A stretch of DNA of 64,000 nucleotides from Streptomyces griseochromogenes (lineage in GTDB: Bacteria > Actinomycetota > Actinomycetes > Streptomycetales > Streptomycetaceae): assembly GCF_001542625.1 (NCBI RefSeq), contig NZ_CP016279.1:4464001-4528000 (forward strand), in the 5' to 3' direction. Positions 26,399-34,718 of this stretch are shown one piece after another. The stretch's first letter is position 1. Each line of letters starts with the position of its first letter. A program made the translations under genes and the position numbers. Below the pieces are notes generated by a model. The model had not been told where the DNA came from, searched no databases, and saw nothing but the letters and a program-made list of their open reading frames with translations.

Positions 26399-29300
26399 AT
26401 GGACAGCATTCGGTGGACCGTGCTGCCCGACGGTGTGGTCGACGGAGACACCGTGCGGGTGTCCGTCCTGGTCAGCCCACGTCTGACCGAGATCGGCAGG
26501 CTCGGCGACTCCGGGTACTTCGCGAGCTGGCCGCAGCGGCTCGCCGCCCTCCTGCCCTCGCTGTGGCTGGAATTCGACGCCCCGCAGAACGCGATCGTCA
26601 AGGAACTGCGGCCGACCGGCCGCTACCCCGCCGCCGACCCCGTCCTGTGGACGACCTTGTTCCCGGGCGACACCTTCGTCCGCCCGCCGAAGACACCGCC
26701 CTCGCCGGACGGCACAGCCCCACGGCGCACCCTGCGCTCCTATCCGGGCAGACTCGTGCACGACGAGGTGACCGGGGTCTACCAGGCGGTCGCGGTGGAC
26801 ACCACGCGGAACAGGCTCCGCCGGGAGTGGGCCCGCCAGGAGCGGTTGCTGTGCGAGGAACCGCCCACCGACCATCGCGGCTGGGAACACCCGGCGCTGT
26901 ACCGGCTGGTCGACATGATCTCCGAGCGGGTGCTGGACCTCGGCCGCGATCCGAACACCGGCTATGAGGCGGTGCGGCTCGCGCTGGAGGCGCACGGCGG
27001 CGGTTCCACGCCCCGCGCGGCCGACGACCACACACCGGTCTACATGGACCGTACGAGCTCCGTGTACACCGGTGCCGACCGGCGGATCCTGCCGCTCGCC
27101 GAGGCGGCCCGGTTCTACGACCGGGGCAAGGCGCCGACCGCACGCGCCGCGGTGCCGGAGCACCGGGTCGACTTCCACGAGGCCTGTGGCCTCCTGGGCG
27201 ACTATCCGGAACTGCAGCGCCGTTTCGGTCTCGTCCTCGACCTGCGGTTCGCGGTGCCCGCCGGAGTGACCGACGGGGCGAAGATCCGGGTGCGCTTCGA
27301 CGACAGGATCGCCGACGCCGCCCAGCTCAACGCCGCGGACAGGTGTCCCTGGACGAGGATCGGCTTCACCCGGGGCAGCGTGTTCGAGTCGGCCGGCGGC
27401 ACCGGAGACGTCATCACCGGCCGCATGCTGAACCTCGGCGCCCCCGATACCTGGCACCTCACCGAACTCGACGTGGACGGGGCGGCCCTGAGGCACGTCG
27501 ACTACGCCCGCACCATCGACACGATGTGGTGCTCCACGGTGCCGTCGGGCATCGGATCGCTCGCCGACCAGGTGGTGGGCACCGGCACCCCGGCCGCCCG
27601 CGGTGGCGGGATCACCCTGCTGCACAACGACCGTGACCAGCACCTGGCCGGGCTGATCGGCACCGACCTCGGCCGCCAGACGGCCACCGAGGGCGTCGTA
27701 CTGGCCGCCAAGGACCTGGTGCGCGGCTACCGCGTGGACATCGGGACCGTCGACCCGGCCACCGGCAAGGTCACCCAGTGGCGGTCGCTGCTGCGCCGCA
27801 GGGGCAGCTACACCATTCGCAGGCCGGGACAGCAGCCCGTCGCGATCCAGGTCGCCGCGGACGAGGGCATGGTGCGCGGCAGCTCGGTGACCGTCGACGC
27901 CGCGGACGACCAGCAACTGTACGGACACCAGGCGGTGTTCGGCTGGGACGGTTGGAGCCTCGCGGCCCCTCGCCCCGGCAAGACCATAGGCTTGGACAAC
28001 CAGCCGCAGGCCCCGGCCCCGCCGGTGTCCCGGGACGTACCCCTGGACACCGCATTCGCCCCGGAGCCCGGCTCACTGCCCGCTCTGCGCTACGGCCGGA
28101 CCTACCGGATGCGTGCCCGCGTCGTCGACCTGGCGGGCAACAGCCTCGACCACACGGCGAGCACCCCCGACACCGTCCAGTCCGACGCCCTCACCTACGG
28201 CCGCTGGGAGCCGGTGCCGCAGCCCGTGGTGCTCCCGCTGCTGCCGTTCAACGAGGGAGAGTCCACCGAGCGCCTGGTCATCCGCAGCACCGTCACCGAC
28301 GACGACCGGCCGGTGTCCACCGACGCCTACGCCCTGCTGCGCTCGGACGTTCCGGACCACAAGGCGCACTCCGATGTGGACGGCCTGGACCGGAGGTACA
28401 AGCCGATCGCGGAACGGCACATCGCGCCGCCCAAGACCGCCCTGCAGATGACCGAGGAGCACGGCGTGTTCGACGCCGCGTTCGGCGCGGAGAAACCCGC
28501 CCGGCTGCGCGAGCAGTACTTCGCCGCCGCATCCCGCGAATCCGGGTCCTTCCTGGACACCGTGGTGCGCGAGGCGGACTGGCCGCACACCGAGCACGAT
28601 CTGCTGCGCGAGGGCGAGATCCACATCGCCAAGCACGATGTGCACGACCCGCTGCCGCTCACCCGACTGCCGCTGCCCCGGCGCGGAGCGGACCTCCAGC
28701 AGGGCGAGTACGTGCTGCACAGCGGCGACCGGCTGATCCTGCCCTATCTCCCGGACGTGCTGGCCGAGGGCGTCATGCTGCGCGGCCTGCCCGGTGACAC
28801 CGAGAACCGCAAGATCCCCTTCCCCGGACCGTGGCCGCAGGCGAAGCCGTTCAAGGTGCGCGTCAAGGAGGGCACCGGTGAGCCGCACTGGCACGACGGC
28901 CTCCTGGAGCGGGTGCTGGAGGTGTTCCTGGCCAAGGGCGAGATCGCCACCGTACGACTGAGCTGCTACCTCGATCCGAAGAACCTGCCGCTGCTGCGCC
29001 AGTGGAGCCTGCTGACCTCGTCACCGTTCTGGGCGGAACTCCCCGACCAGGACAAGGCCTTCGTCACCCGGGCCGGCGCGGACGGCGAGAACTGGATGCT
29101 CACCCCGTGGGTCGAACTGACCCTCGTGCACGCCGTGGAGAAGCCCGTACACCGGCCCGAACTCAGCCGGCTCGCCTTCAGCCGCACCGCCGAGCAGACC
29201 GCGGTGCAGGTCACCGGCCTGCTGACCAGCCACGCCGAGAGCAGCGGGCACGTCGAAGTGGACGCGAGCTGGAGCGAGTGGCTGGACGACGTCACCCAGC

Positions 29301-30541
29301 CCGCGCCCAGCCGGATCGACGGACACACTCACCTGGAGGACATCAACCTGCGCTACACCGACGAGACGGCCGACGTCGATCGCCGCCACGAGTTCGGCGA
29401 CACCAAACACCGCAATGTCCACTACACGCCGACCGCCGTCACCCGGTTCCGCGAGTACTTCCACCCCAGCATCACCCAGGACCGGGCCAACGTCACCCGC
29501 ATCGGCCCGGCCACCGACGCGCTGCCGGTGCCCAGTTCACGCCGCCCCGAGCCGCCGGTGGTGGCCTACACGGTGCCGACCTTCCACAGGGAGCGCACCG
29601 TCGACGACGAGAGGGACACCGTCACGCAGCACCGCGGGCCCGGCGGCCTGCGGGTCTACCTGAAGCGACCGTGGTTCTCCTCCGGCGACGACGAGATGCT
29701 CGCCGTGATCCTCGATCCGGGCACCGCCATGCCCGACACCTTGGCCACCCGCTGGGGCGTGGATCCCGTCTGGGGTGACACCACCCCCTTGCCCACGCCA
29801 TCGGCCGCACACTTCCCGAACGCCGCGCAGACCCTCACCGGCCTGCGCCTCGCCGAATCACCGGACACGGCACCGGTGCTGGTGAACGCCGTGGCCTTCG
29901 CGCCGACGTACCACCAGGAAAGGCGGCTCTGGTACGTCGACATCGACGTGGACCTCGACGGCGGCACCGCGGGGCCCCAGCCGCACTATTTCCCCTATCT
30001 GCGGCTCGCCCTGGCCCGCTACCAGCCGTACTCGGTCGATCCGCTGCACCTGTCGAAGGTGGAGCGAGCGGAGTTCGCACAGCTCGTCCCGCCGCGCACG
30101 GTCACCGGTCACCGCGAGGGCGACCGGCTCACCGTCCGGCTGACCGGCCCGGCGACGTACAACGAACTCGGTCGGATCGGCGGCACCGGTGTGACCGCGG
30201 CCGCCGCGAGCCGCCGGGTCACCGTGACCCTCCAGGGCCGGGCGACCGTGGGGGAGGACGACATGGACTGGAAGCAGGTGGGCATCCCGGTGGAGCTCAC
30301 CTGCCAAGCCCACGGGAGCGGATTCACCTGGGCCGGAGGCGTCACGCCGCCGGCCGGGCGGTTGCTCACGCTGTACCGGCTGCTGGTGCAGGAGTACGAG
30401 CTCTACCGCACCGACCAGGACACGGCCACCGACACCGTCACGGTGAACGGTACGGCGATGCCCGCAGCCCGGCGTCTGGTGCACGCCGACTACTTCGGCC
30501 TGACCGTCGGCCTGCTCGGCCGTATCGACTTCGAGCTCTAG
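26399..30541 (+). CDS. giant protein 2 of an uncharacterised gene pair
   Basis: A 1380-residue protein without recognised family, signal peptide or membrane helix. Most of it looks beta-rich. Residues around 570 contain YRMRARVVDLAGNSLDH, the pattern of an immunoglobulin/fibronectin-like strand pair. Around 1130-1260 it has RLWYVDIDVDLDGG and HYFPYLRLALARYQPYSVDP followed by LHLSKVERAEFAQLVPPRTV, and the C-terminus ends LLGRIDFEL. The ATG at 26399 lies 2 bases after the previous stop, so the two giants are translationally coupled and probably form one complex in fixed ratio. A longer upstream reading in this frame overlaps giant gene 1 and is rejected. Role unknown; a structural or scaffold role is inferred from size and beta content. 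Confidence 0.85.
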   Translation: MDSIRWTVLPDGVVDGDTVRVSVLVSPRLTEIGRLGDSGYFASWPQRLAALLPSLWLEFDAPQNAIVKELRPTGRYPAADPVLWTTLFPGDTFVRPPKTPPSPDGTAPRRTLRSYPGRLVHDEVTGVYQAVAVDTTRNRLRREWARQERLLCEEPPTDHRGWEHPALYRLVDMISERVLDLGRDPNTGYEAVRLALEAHGGGSTPRAADDHTPVYMDRTSSVYTGADRRILPLAEAARFYDRGKAPTARAAVPEHRVDFHEACGLLGDYPELQRRFGLVLDLRFAVPAGVTDGAKIRVRFDDRIADAAQLNAADRCPWTRIGFTRGSVFESAGGTGDVITGRMLNLGAPDTWHLTELDVDGAALRHVDYARTIDTMWCSTVPSGIGSLADQVVGTGTPAARGGGITLLHNDRDQHLAGLIGTDLGRQTATEGVVLAAKDLVRGYRVDIGTVDPATGKVTQWRSLLRRRGSYTIRRPGQQPVAIQVAADEGMVRGSSVTVDAADDQQLYGHQAVFGWDGWSLAAPRPGKTIGLDNQPQAPAPPVSRDVPLDTAFAPEPGSLPALRYGRTYRMRARVVDLAGNSLDHTASTPDTVQSDALTYGRWEPVPQPVVLPLLPFNEGESTERLVIRSTVTDDDRPVSTDAYALLRSDVPDHKAHSDVDGLDRRYKPIAERHIAPPKTALQMTEEHGVFDAAFGAEKPARLREQYFAAASRESGSFLDTVVREADWPHTEHDLLREGEIHIAKHDVHDPLPLTRLPLPRRGADLQQGEYVLHSGDRLILPYLPDVLAEGVMLRGLPGDTENRKIPFPGPWPQAKPFKVRVKEGTGEPHWHDGLLERVLEVFLAKGEIATVRLSCYLDPKNLPLLRQWSLLTSSPFWAELPDQDKAFVTRAGADGENWMLTPWVELTLVHAVEKPVHRPELSRLAFSRTAEQTAVQVTGLLTSHAESSGHVEVDASWSEWLDDVTQPAPSRIDGHTHLEDINLRYTDETADVDRRHEFGDTKHRNVHYTPTAVTRFREYFHPSITQDRANVTRIGPATDALPVPSSRRPEPPVVAYTVPTFHRERTVDDERDTVTQHRGPGGLRVYLKRPWFSSGDDEMLAVILDPGTAMPDTLATRWGVDPVWGDTTPLPTPSAAHFPNAAQTLTGLRLAESPDTAPVLVNAVAFAPTYHQERRLWYVDIDVDLDGGTAGPQPHYFPYLRLALARYQPYSVDPLHLSKVERAEFAQLVPPRTVTGHREGDRLTVRLTGPATYNELGRIGGTGVTAAAASRRVTVTLQGRATVGEDDMDWKQVGIPVELTCQAHGSGFTWAGGVTPPAGRLLTLYRLLVQEYELYRTDQDTATDTVTVNGTAMPAARRLVHADYFGLTVGLLGRIDFEL

Positions 30542-30552
30542 GAGACGGGCAT

Positions 30553-30945
30553 GTGTCCGGCAACGAGTGCAGCTCGGGTTTCGCCGTGCGCGGGGTCGAT
30601 GACGGCAAGCGCGCCATGGCCACGGCGTGACACTGTTCGAACGGAACGACCGGTGTGGCGGCGACCTCGGGGGAGTACCGGTTCGGCACGTTCGTCCGGT
30701 CCCTCTACAACACCGAGGTGGATGCCGCGCTGCTCGGCGGAACGCCTGCCAGGCCACAGGTGTACGCGCCCACCATCTGGGTCGACGGCGGCACCCCGAG
30801 CACTCCCGTCGCACGCGTGAAACAGGTCGAGTGCGCACTGAACGCCAAGGTACTGACCACCACCGACGCGGAGTCGGGGGACACGACACCGCCGCCTCCG
30901 CGCACGGACTGCCGACAGCCCGGACTGTCCGGCCCGGTGTCATGA
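30553..30945 (+). pseudogene. small third gene of the giant cassette, interrupted by in-frame TGA
   Basis: From GTG 30553 (GGAGAC just upstream) a 25-codon frame with streptomycete-like third positions begins SGNECSSGFAVRGVDDGKR and ends at TGA 30628-30630. The same frame then continues to 30945 and encodes EYRFGTFVRSLYNTEVDAAL, then YAPTIWVDGGTP and CALNAKVLTTTDAES. Either the gene has a nonsense mutation, or a second protein of 96 residues starts at GTG 30655. Selenocysteine or readthrough is possible but unsupported. Family unknown. Its position 11 bases after giant gene 2 suggests it was part of that operon. Confidence 0.5.
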
Positions 30946-31015
30946 GCCGGGTTTCTCCCTCGCGGGCGAGGACGGGTGGCAGTCTCAGCGCACGCCTGGG
31001 CCGCCATGACCTTCG

Positions 31016-31465
31016 TCAGGGTTCCAGGAGGCGGTCCGGCCCCAGCGGCACCTCGTGCAGGAGGAGCCGGCTGCGCAACTCCCGTACCCCGAAGTCCGCC
31101 TTGAGCCGGTCGATGACCGTTTCGAACTCGTGGGCGTCGGTGCAGGCCATGCGCAGCTGGTAGTCGTAGTCCCCGGTCAGGCGCATGGCGCCGACGACCT
31201 GCGGCACTTGAGGCAGGTGCTCCTCGAAACCCTTGCGGTCCACGCCCTCGCGCAGGCGGACATCGCTGAGCAACTCCATCCCGCGCCCGAACGTCGCCAG
31301 ATTCAGGTCGGCCCGGTATCCGCGGACGACTCCGGAAGCCTGCAGCCGACGTACGCGTTCGGCGACGGTGTTGGCCGACAGCCGGACCTGACGCCCCAGC
31401 TCCTGGTACGTCGCCCGGCCGTCGGCAAGGAGGATCGTGAGGATCTGCCGATCGATGCGGTCCAT
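31016..31465 (-). CDS. Lrp/AsnC-family transcriptional regulator
   Basis: A 149-residue regulator of the Lrp/AsnC type. Residues 1-50 form the winged helix-turn-helix (DRIDRQILTILLADGRATYQ, then the recognition part LSANTVAERVRRLQASGVV). The rest is the RAM ligand-binding domain with the conserved glycine-containing LTGDYDYQLRMAC stretch around 97. These proteins respond to amino acids or related small molecules and form octamers. It is divergent from the small membrane protein genes at 31586-32277, which are its likeliest target given the 120-base shared upstream region. Confidence 0.92.
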   Translation of the reverse strand: MDRIDRQILTILLADGRATYQELGRQVRLSANTVAERVRRLQASGVVRGYRADLNLATFGRGMELLSDVRLREGVDRKGFEEHLPQVPQVVGAMRLTGDYDYQLRMACTDAHEFETVIDRLKADFGVRELRSRLLLHEVPLGPDRLLEP

Positions 31466-31585
31466 AACCCCATGCTACAAATACTCGGCCAGACATCGAT
31501 ACAGCCGAGTTTTCCGCGGCGTTTGTGCCTTGAATGCCGAGAAGTCCGAGCCAAAATCGGCGCTATCGGTGCCAGGCTCGCAGGC

Positions 31586-32029
31586 ATGGAGATCCTGCTC
31601 CTCCGAACCGCCCTCGCCCCCTCTCTTGTGTTACTCGTCTCCGTCGTCGCGCGGCGCTCGGGCCCGCGCCGAGGCGGGCTCCTCCTGGGCGCACCGACGA
31701 CCTCCGGCCCCTTTCTGGCACTCATGTGGCTGGACGGCGGGAGCGCGGCGGCCGCGCGTGCCGCGCACGGCAACGTCGCGGCACAACTGGTCGTCGTGTC
31801 CTTCTGTCTCGCCTACGGGCGGTTCGCGCCCGCCCTGCGTCCGTCACGGACACTGACGGCGGCCCTGGCCTGCGCGGCCGGAGCCGGTCTGGCCGCGGCG
31901 GTGTGCCCGAACGTCTGGCTCACGGCGGCCCTGGCCCTGGCCGTGATCTTCGCCGGCCTGCGGAGCTGGCCCGCCCGACACACGCGGACCGGCCGCCGGA
32001 CCGCGCCCGGAGCTGGGAGATCCCGGTGA
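31586..32029 (+). CDS. N-terminal half of a split two-repeat membrane protein
   Basis: A 147-residue hydrophobic protein with about four membrane spans. The opening PSLVLLVSVVARRSGPRRGG and APTTSGPFLALMWLDGG match the first repeat of integral membrane proteins of about 230-250 residues made of two similar halves. The second half is encoded immediately downstream in a different frame, overlapping this stop as GTGA. The C-terminal tail here (RHTRTGRRTAPGAGRSR) is uncharacteristic and looks frameshifted. Codon 16 is TTA. Either the gene is broken or it has evolved into two overlapping genes. It is divergent from the Lrp-type regulator. Confidence 0.55.
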   Translation: MEILLLRTALAPSLVLLVSVVARRSGPRRGGLLLGAPTTSGPFLALMWLDGGSAAAARAAHGNVAAQLVVVSFCLAYGRFAPALRPSRTLTAALACAAGAGLAAAVCPNVWLTAALALAVIFAGLRSWPARHTRTGRRTAPGAGRSR

Positions 32030-32277
32030 GGATGGCGGTGTCGGCCACGACCGTCCTGTTCGCGGTGAACGCCGCGGACGCCCTCGGCTCCTTCACCGGC
32101 GGCATCCTGGCCGCGCTTCCGGTACTGCTGGCCGTGATGGCCCCCTCGACCCACCACTCGACCGGCGCGAACGCCGCCGCCGCGATGATGCGCGGCGCAC
32201 TGACCGTCGCGCCGGGCACCATCGCCTTCCTACTGGCGCTCTATATGGCCTTCGCCGCTGCCAGTACGCGGAATTGA
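32026..32277 (+). CDS. C-terminal half of a split two-repeat membrane protein
   Basis: An 83-residue hydrophobic protein from GTG 32026, overlapping the previous stop by four bases. Its GSFTGGILAALPVLLAVMAP stretch parallels the GPRRGGLLLGAPTTSGPFLA stretch of the upstream half, as expected for the second repeat of a duplicated membrane protein. In the same frame upstream of the GTG the sequence reads ARSWEIPVRM, which looks like the natural linker between halves. That supports a one- or two-base indel just before 32010. Function unknown. Confidence 0.5.
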   Translation: MRMAVSATTVLFAVNAADALGSFTGGILAALPVLLAVMAPSTHHSTGANAAAAMMRGALTVAPGTIAFLLALYMAFAAASTRN

Positions 32278-32328
32278 CCGGCGCCCGCCGATGTCCCGCA
32301 AGCGCCGGCCGGGCCGTGCACCTCTCGA

Positions 32329-33345
32329 TCACCCACTGGTGGGTGCCCAGGCCGGTGCCTGGAATCGTTGCTGTCGATAGGCGCCGGGCGCCAGCCCGTA
32401 CCGCGCTCGGAATGCCCGGTTGAAAGCGGATGGATCGACGAATCCCCACCGCCTGCCGATCTCGTGCACGCTGCGCGTGGCCAGCCGGGCGTCGGCCAAG
32501 TCTGCTCGGCAACGTCCGAGTCGCTGCTCGCGGATGAACTGGCCGACCGTCATGTCATCGTGGCCGAAGAGATAGTGCAGGGAACGCAGCGAGATGTGGT
32601 GGGCAGCGGCCACGGCAGGCGGGGACAGGGCGGGGTCGCCCACGTGGCGACAGATGAAGGACTTGATCTCCAGTAACAGTGCGGCCTGCCGTGTTTCTGC
32701 GCTCAACCGGTCCGGTGAGTCGACGAGATCGGCGAGGAACGCCGACGCCAGGTCCCACAGTGCTGATCCGACTCGTCTCGCATGCGCCGCCTTGAGCGCC
32801 GGTGCCTGCTCGACCAGTCCGGCGAGCAGCTGGCCGAGCAGCGCCCCAACCCCTGTCCGGGCCGGTAGTCGCGTGGCGGTCAACCGGCGTAGCGTCTGGT
32901 CCGGCACAGGCACGGCACAGCGGGGCAGGTGCAGGACCACCGACCTGGCGTGGCTGCGGGTGGCGACCGCGTTGGCGATGTACGGCCGGGAAGTGTCGTA
33001 GAGCACCAGGTCGCCGTCGGTCGGGTAGAAGTGGTTGTCCGCCTGCTCGATCTCCATGTCACCCCGGGCGGCCAGGGCCAGTTCCAGCAACTCCGGGTCC
33101 GAGCGCCTGATCAGCCGCGGGGTGCGCATTGATCTCAGCGTGGGAAAGTCGATCGCCGAGACCCGCACCCGGTCCATGTCCACATGGAGCAGGGAGGCCT
33201 GGAAGTCATGGGCGTGGTCCGAGGTGACGAGGTGCGGCGCCAGGTCGTCGGCCACCAGCTCGCAGAACATGTCGAACCGGTGGGCGGGCGGCGCGACACG
33301 GGTGTCCCATGTGTGTACGAATGGAGGCGTCGTTGCCTGGCTCAT
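32329..33345 (-). CDS. AraC-family transcriptional regulator with cupin-like N-domain
   Basis: A 338-residue regulator. Residues about 15-200 match the AraC-binding-like domain (PF14525 type), with DGDLVLYDTSRPY around 110. Residues about 235-330 are the double helix-turn-helix: LSPPAVAAAHHISLRSLHYL, then GFVDPSAFNRAFRARYGLAP, the AraC signature with the usual phenylalanines. Leucine 224 is encoded by TTA (32674-32676), so translation may depend on bldA tRNA. The start ATG is near an AT-rich divergent region. It sits alone, so its target is not obvious; autoregulation or control of the neighbouring membrane gene is possible. Confidence 0.88.
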   Translation of the reverse strand: MSQATTPPFVHTWDTRVAPPAHRFDMFCELVADDLAPHLVTSDHAHDFQASLLHVDMDRVRVSAIDFPTLRSMRTPRLIRRSDPELLELALAARGDMEIEQADNHFYPTDGDLVLYDTSRPYIANAVATRSHARSVVLHLPRCAVPVPDQTLRRLTATRLPARTGVGALLGQLLAGLVEQAPALKAAHARRVGSALWDLASAFLADLVDSPDRLSAETRQAALLLEIKSFICRHVGDPALSPPAVAAAHHISLRSLHYLFGHDDMTVGQFIREQRLGRCRADLADARLATRSVHEIGRRWGFVDPSAFNRAFRARYGLAPGAYRQQRFQAPAWAPTSG

Positions 33346-33933
33346 TGCGTAGTGCCCGTTCGTCTGCTCAGGGGCTTCATCCGGAAGTCATCGGGCCTGC
33401 TGGCGCAGAAATTCCTGAACGGCCTGCGCAAGTCGATATTCGACCTTCATTTTCACTATTCGGCATCCGCTGCACATTATGTCAACTCCACTGCATGATC
33501 CGTCAACGGCGGGCCCTGCAAAGGCTGAAATCCCTTGTCTACGCGTCCGGTACGAGACAGCGCTGACGCAGAAGGAGAGAACTCATCGCCTCAGGCAGCT
33601 CGCGGCGCCGCGAACCAGGGCACGGCATCTGTGAAGAAGCCTGTTCGGTGGGGAGGTGACATCGTGGGGGAACCTGCTGCCGGCCGCGCCGCTGCCGCGG
33701 GCTTCGGCCCGGCAGAGCGACTCGTCGCGGAGGCAGAGCATGAGTCAGACGTCAACGGCGTTCCCCACGTGTTCCAGAGGCTCCGCGGAGGGCTCTTCCA
33801 GGGCCGGCGCACGGGACGCCTACAGCAGCGCCACAGCACGCGTCGCCGCCACCGCCCTCGTGGCGCTGATCGTCAAGGCGGTGATCGGGAGCCGGCGAGA
33901 CGACGCCGACGACATCCGGCGACGGAGCGAAGA
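33346..33933. other. 590-base region without a supported gene
   Basis: The first 150 bases are AT-rich and probably hold the AraC promoter. An open frame from about 33740 to 33952 includes ATARVAATALVALIVKAVIG, which looks like one membrane helix and may be a fragment of a decayed gene, but there is no ribosome site or recognisable family. Confidence 0.4.
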
Positions 33934-34422
33934 ATGCGGCTGTCGGAGCTGAGCGAAAGAGCCGGGGTTTCCCTCGCGACGATCAAGTACTACCTGCGTG
34001 AGGGGCTGCTGCCCCCTGGTGAGCGGGTCAGCGCCACGCAGGCCGACTACGGCTCGGGGCATCTGCGACGACTGCTCCTGGTGCGGGCGTTGATCCAGGT
34101 CGGCCGTGTCCCGGTGGCCGGGGCCCGGGAGGTGCTCGCGACGGTGGACGACGACACCCGGTCTCCGAACGAGCGGCAGGCCACCGCCGTCCGGGCGTTG
34201 CCCTTGCTCCAGGGGTTCGGTTCGCAAGAGGAGAGGATGGAGGCTGCTGTGGCGCTCACCGTGCTCGGTGAGCCGCTGCTGCTTGCGCTGCGCAGGCTTG
34301 CGGTCGCCGAGAAATGTGAGCGCAGGGGATGGCGATGTCGGAGAAGTCGGTCGGGGTGTCCCCCCGCTCTCCGGAGAGCTCGCCGCCTGGATCACGTCCG
34401 TGTCGTGGCCAGGAGGGGATGA
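33934..34422 (+). pseudogene. decayed MerR-family regulator
   Basis: The first 75 residues are a normal MerR-type DNA-binding domain: MRLSELSERAGVSLATIKYY, then LREGLLPPGERVSATQADYG and VRALIQVGRVPVAGAREVLA. After residue 90 the usual effector domain of about 100 residues is largely missing. The sequence jumps to ERMEAAVALTVLGEPLLLAL, the last part of full-length relatives, then runs out of frame into CERRGWRCRRSRSGCPPALRR. An internal deletion plus a terminal frameshift is the simplest reading. It may still bind DNA, but is probably non-functional. Confidence 0.6.
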
Positions 34423-34718
34423 CGAGCCGATCGCGAGAGCGGTCGTGGTGATCCGTCAGTGCTACAGCGAGCGCTGTTCGGCGTCAGCCGGTCGCCTCGG
34501 CGATGCGCAGACCGCGCCCGGCGATGCCGGCGGTGTGGTGACGGCTGTGACGGCGGCCGTCGTTGGTGAGGGAGAACCCGGGAAGACGCCACGCAGGGTG
34601 ATGGGGTCGTCGGCGCCGGGCAACTTATGAGAAGTCAGACGTTGTCGCTGCCTGAATGATGTCTCGCACGCCGGTGTGTGACTGCGCATCAGGCCGACTG
34701 ACCACCGGGAGACCAGCG
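34423..34718. other. intergenic region before the first extended MFS gene
   Basis: About 296 bases with no supported gene. It contains the likely promoter of the MFS transporter; no repeat or operator was identified. Confidence 0.35.

Noticed and set aside
30627..30670. Selenocysteine insertion at the in-frame TGA
   Set aside because: A small hairpin follows, but its position and loop do not match a clear bacterial SECIS element and no selenoprotein family is recognised.
33740..33952. Small possible membrane peptide before the MerR remnant
   Set aside because: One hydrophobic stretch, no ribosome site, no family, and it overlaps the MerR start; insufficient support.
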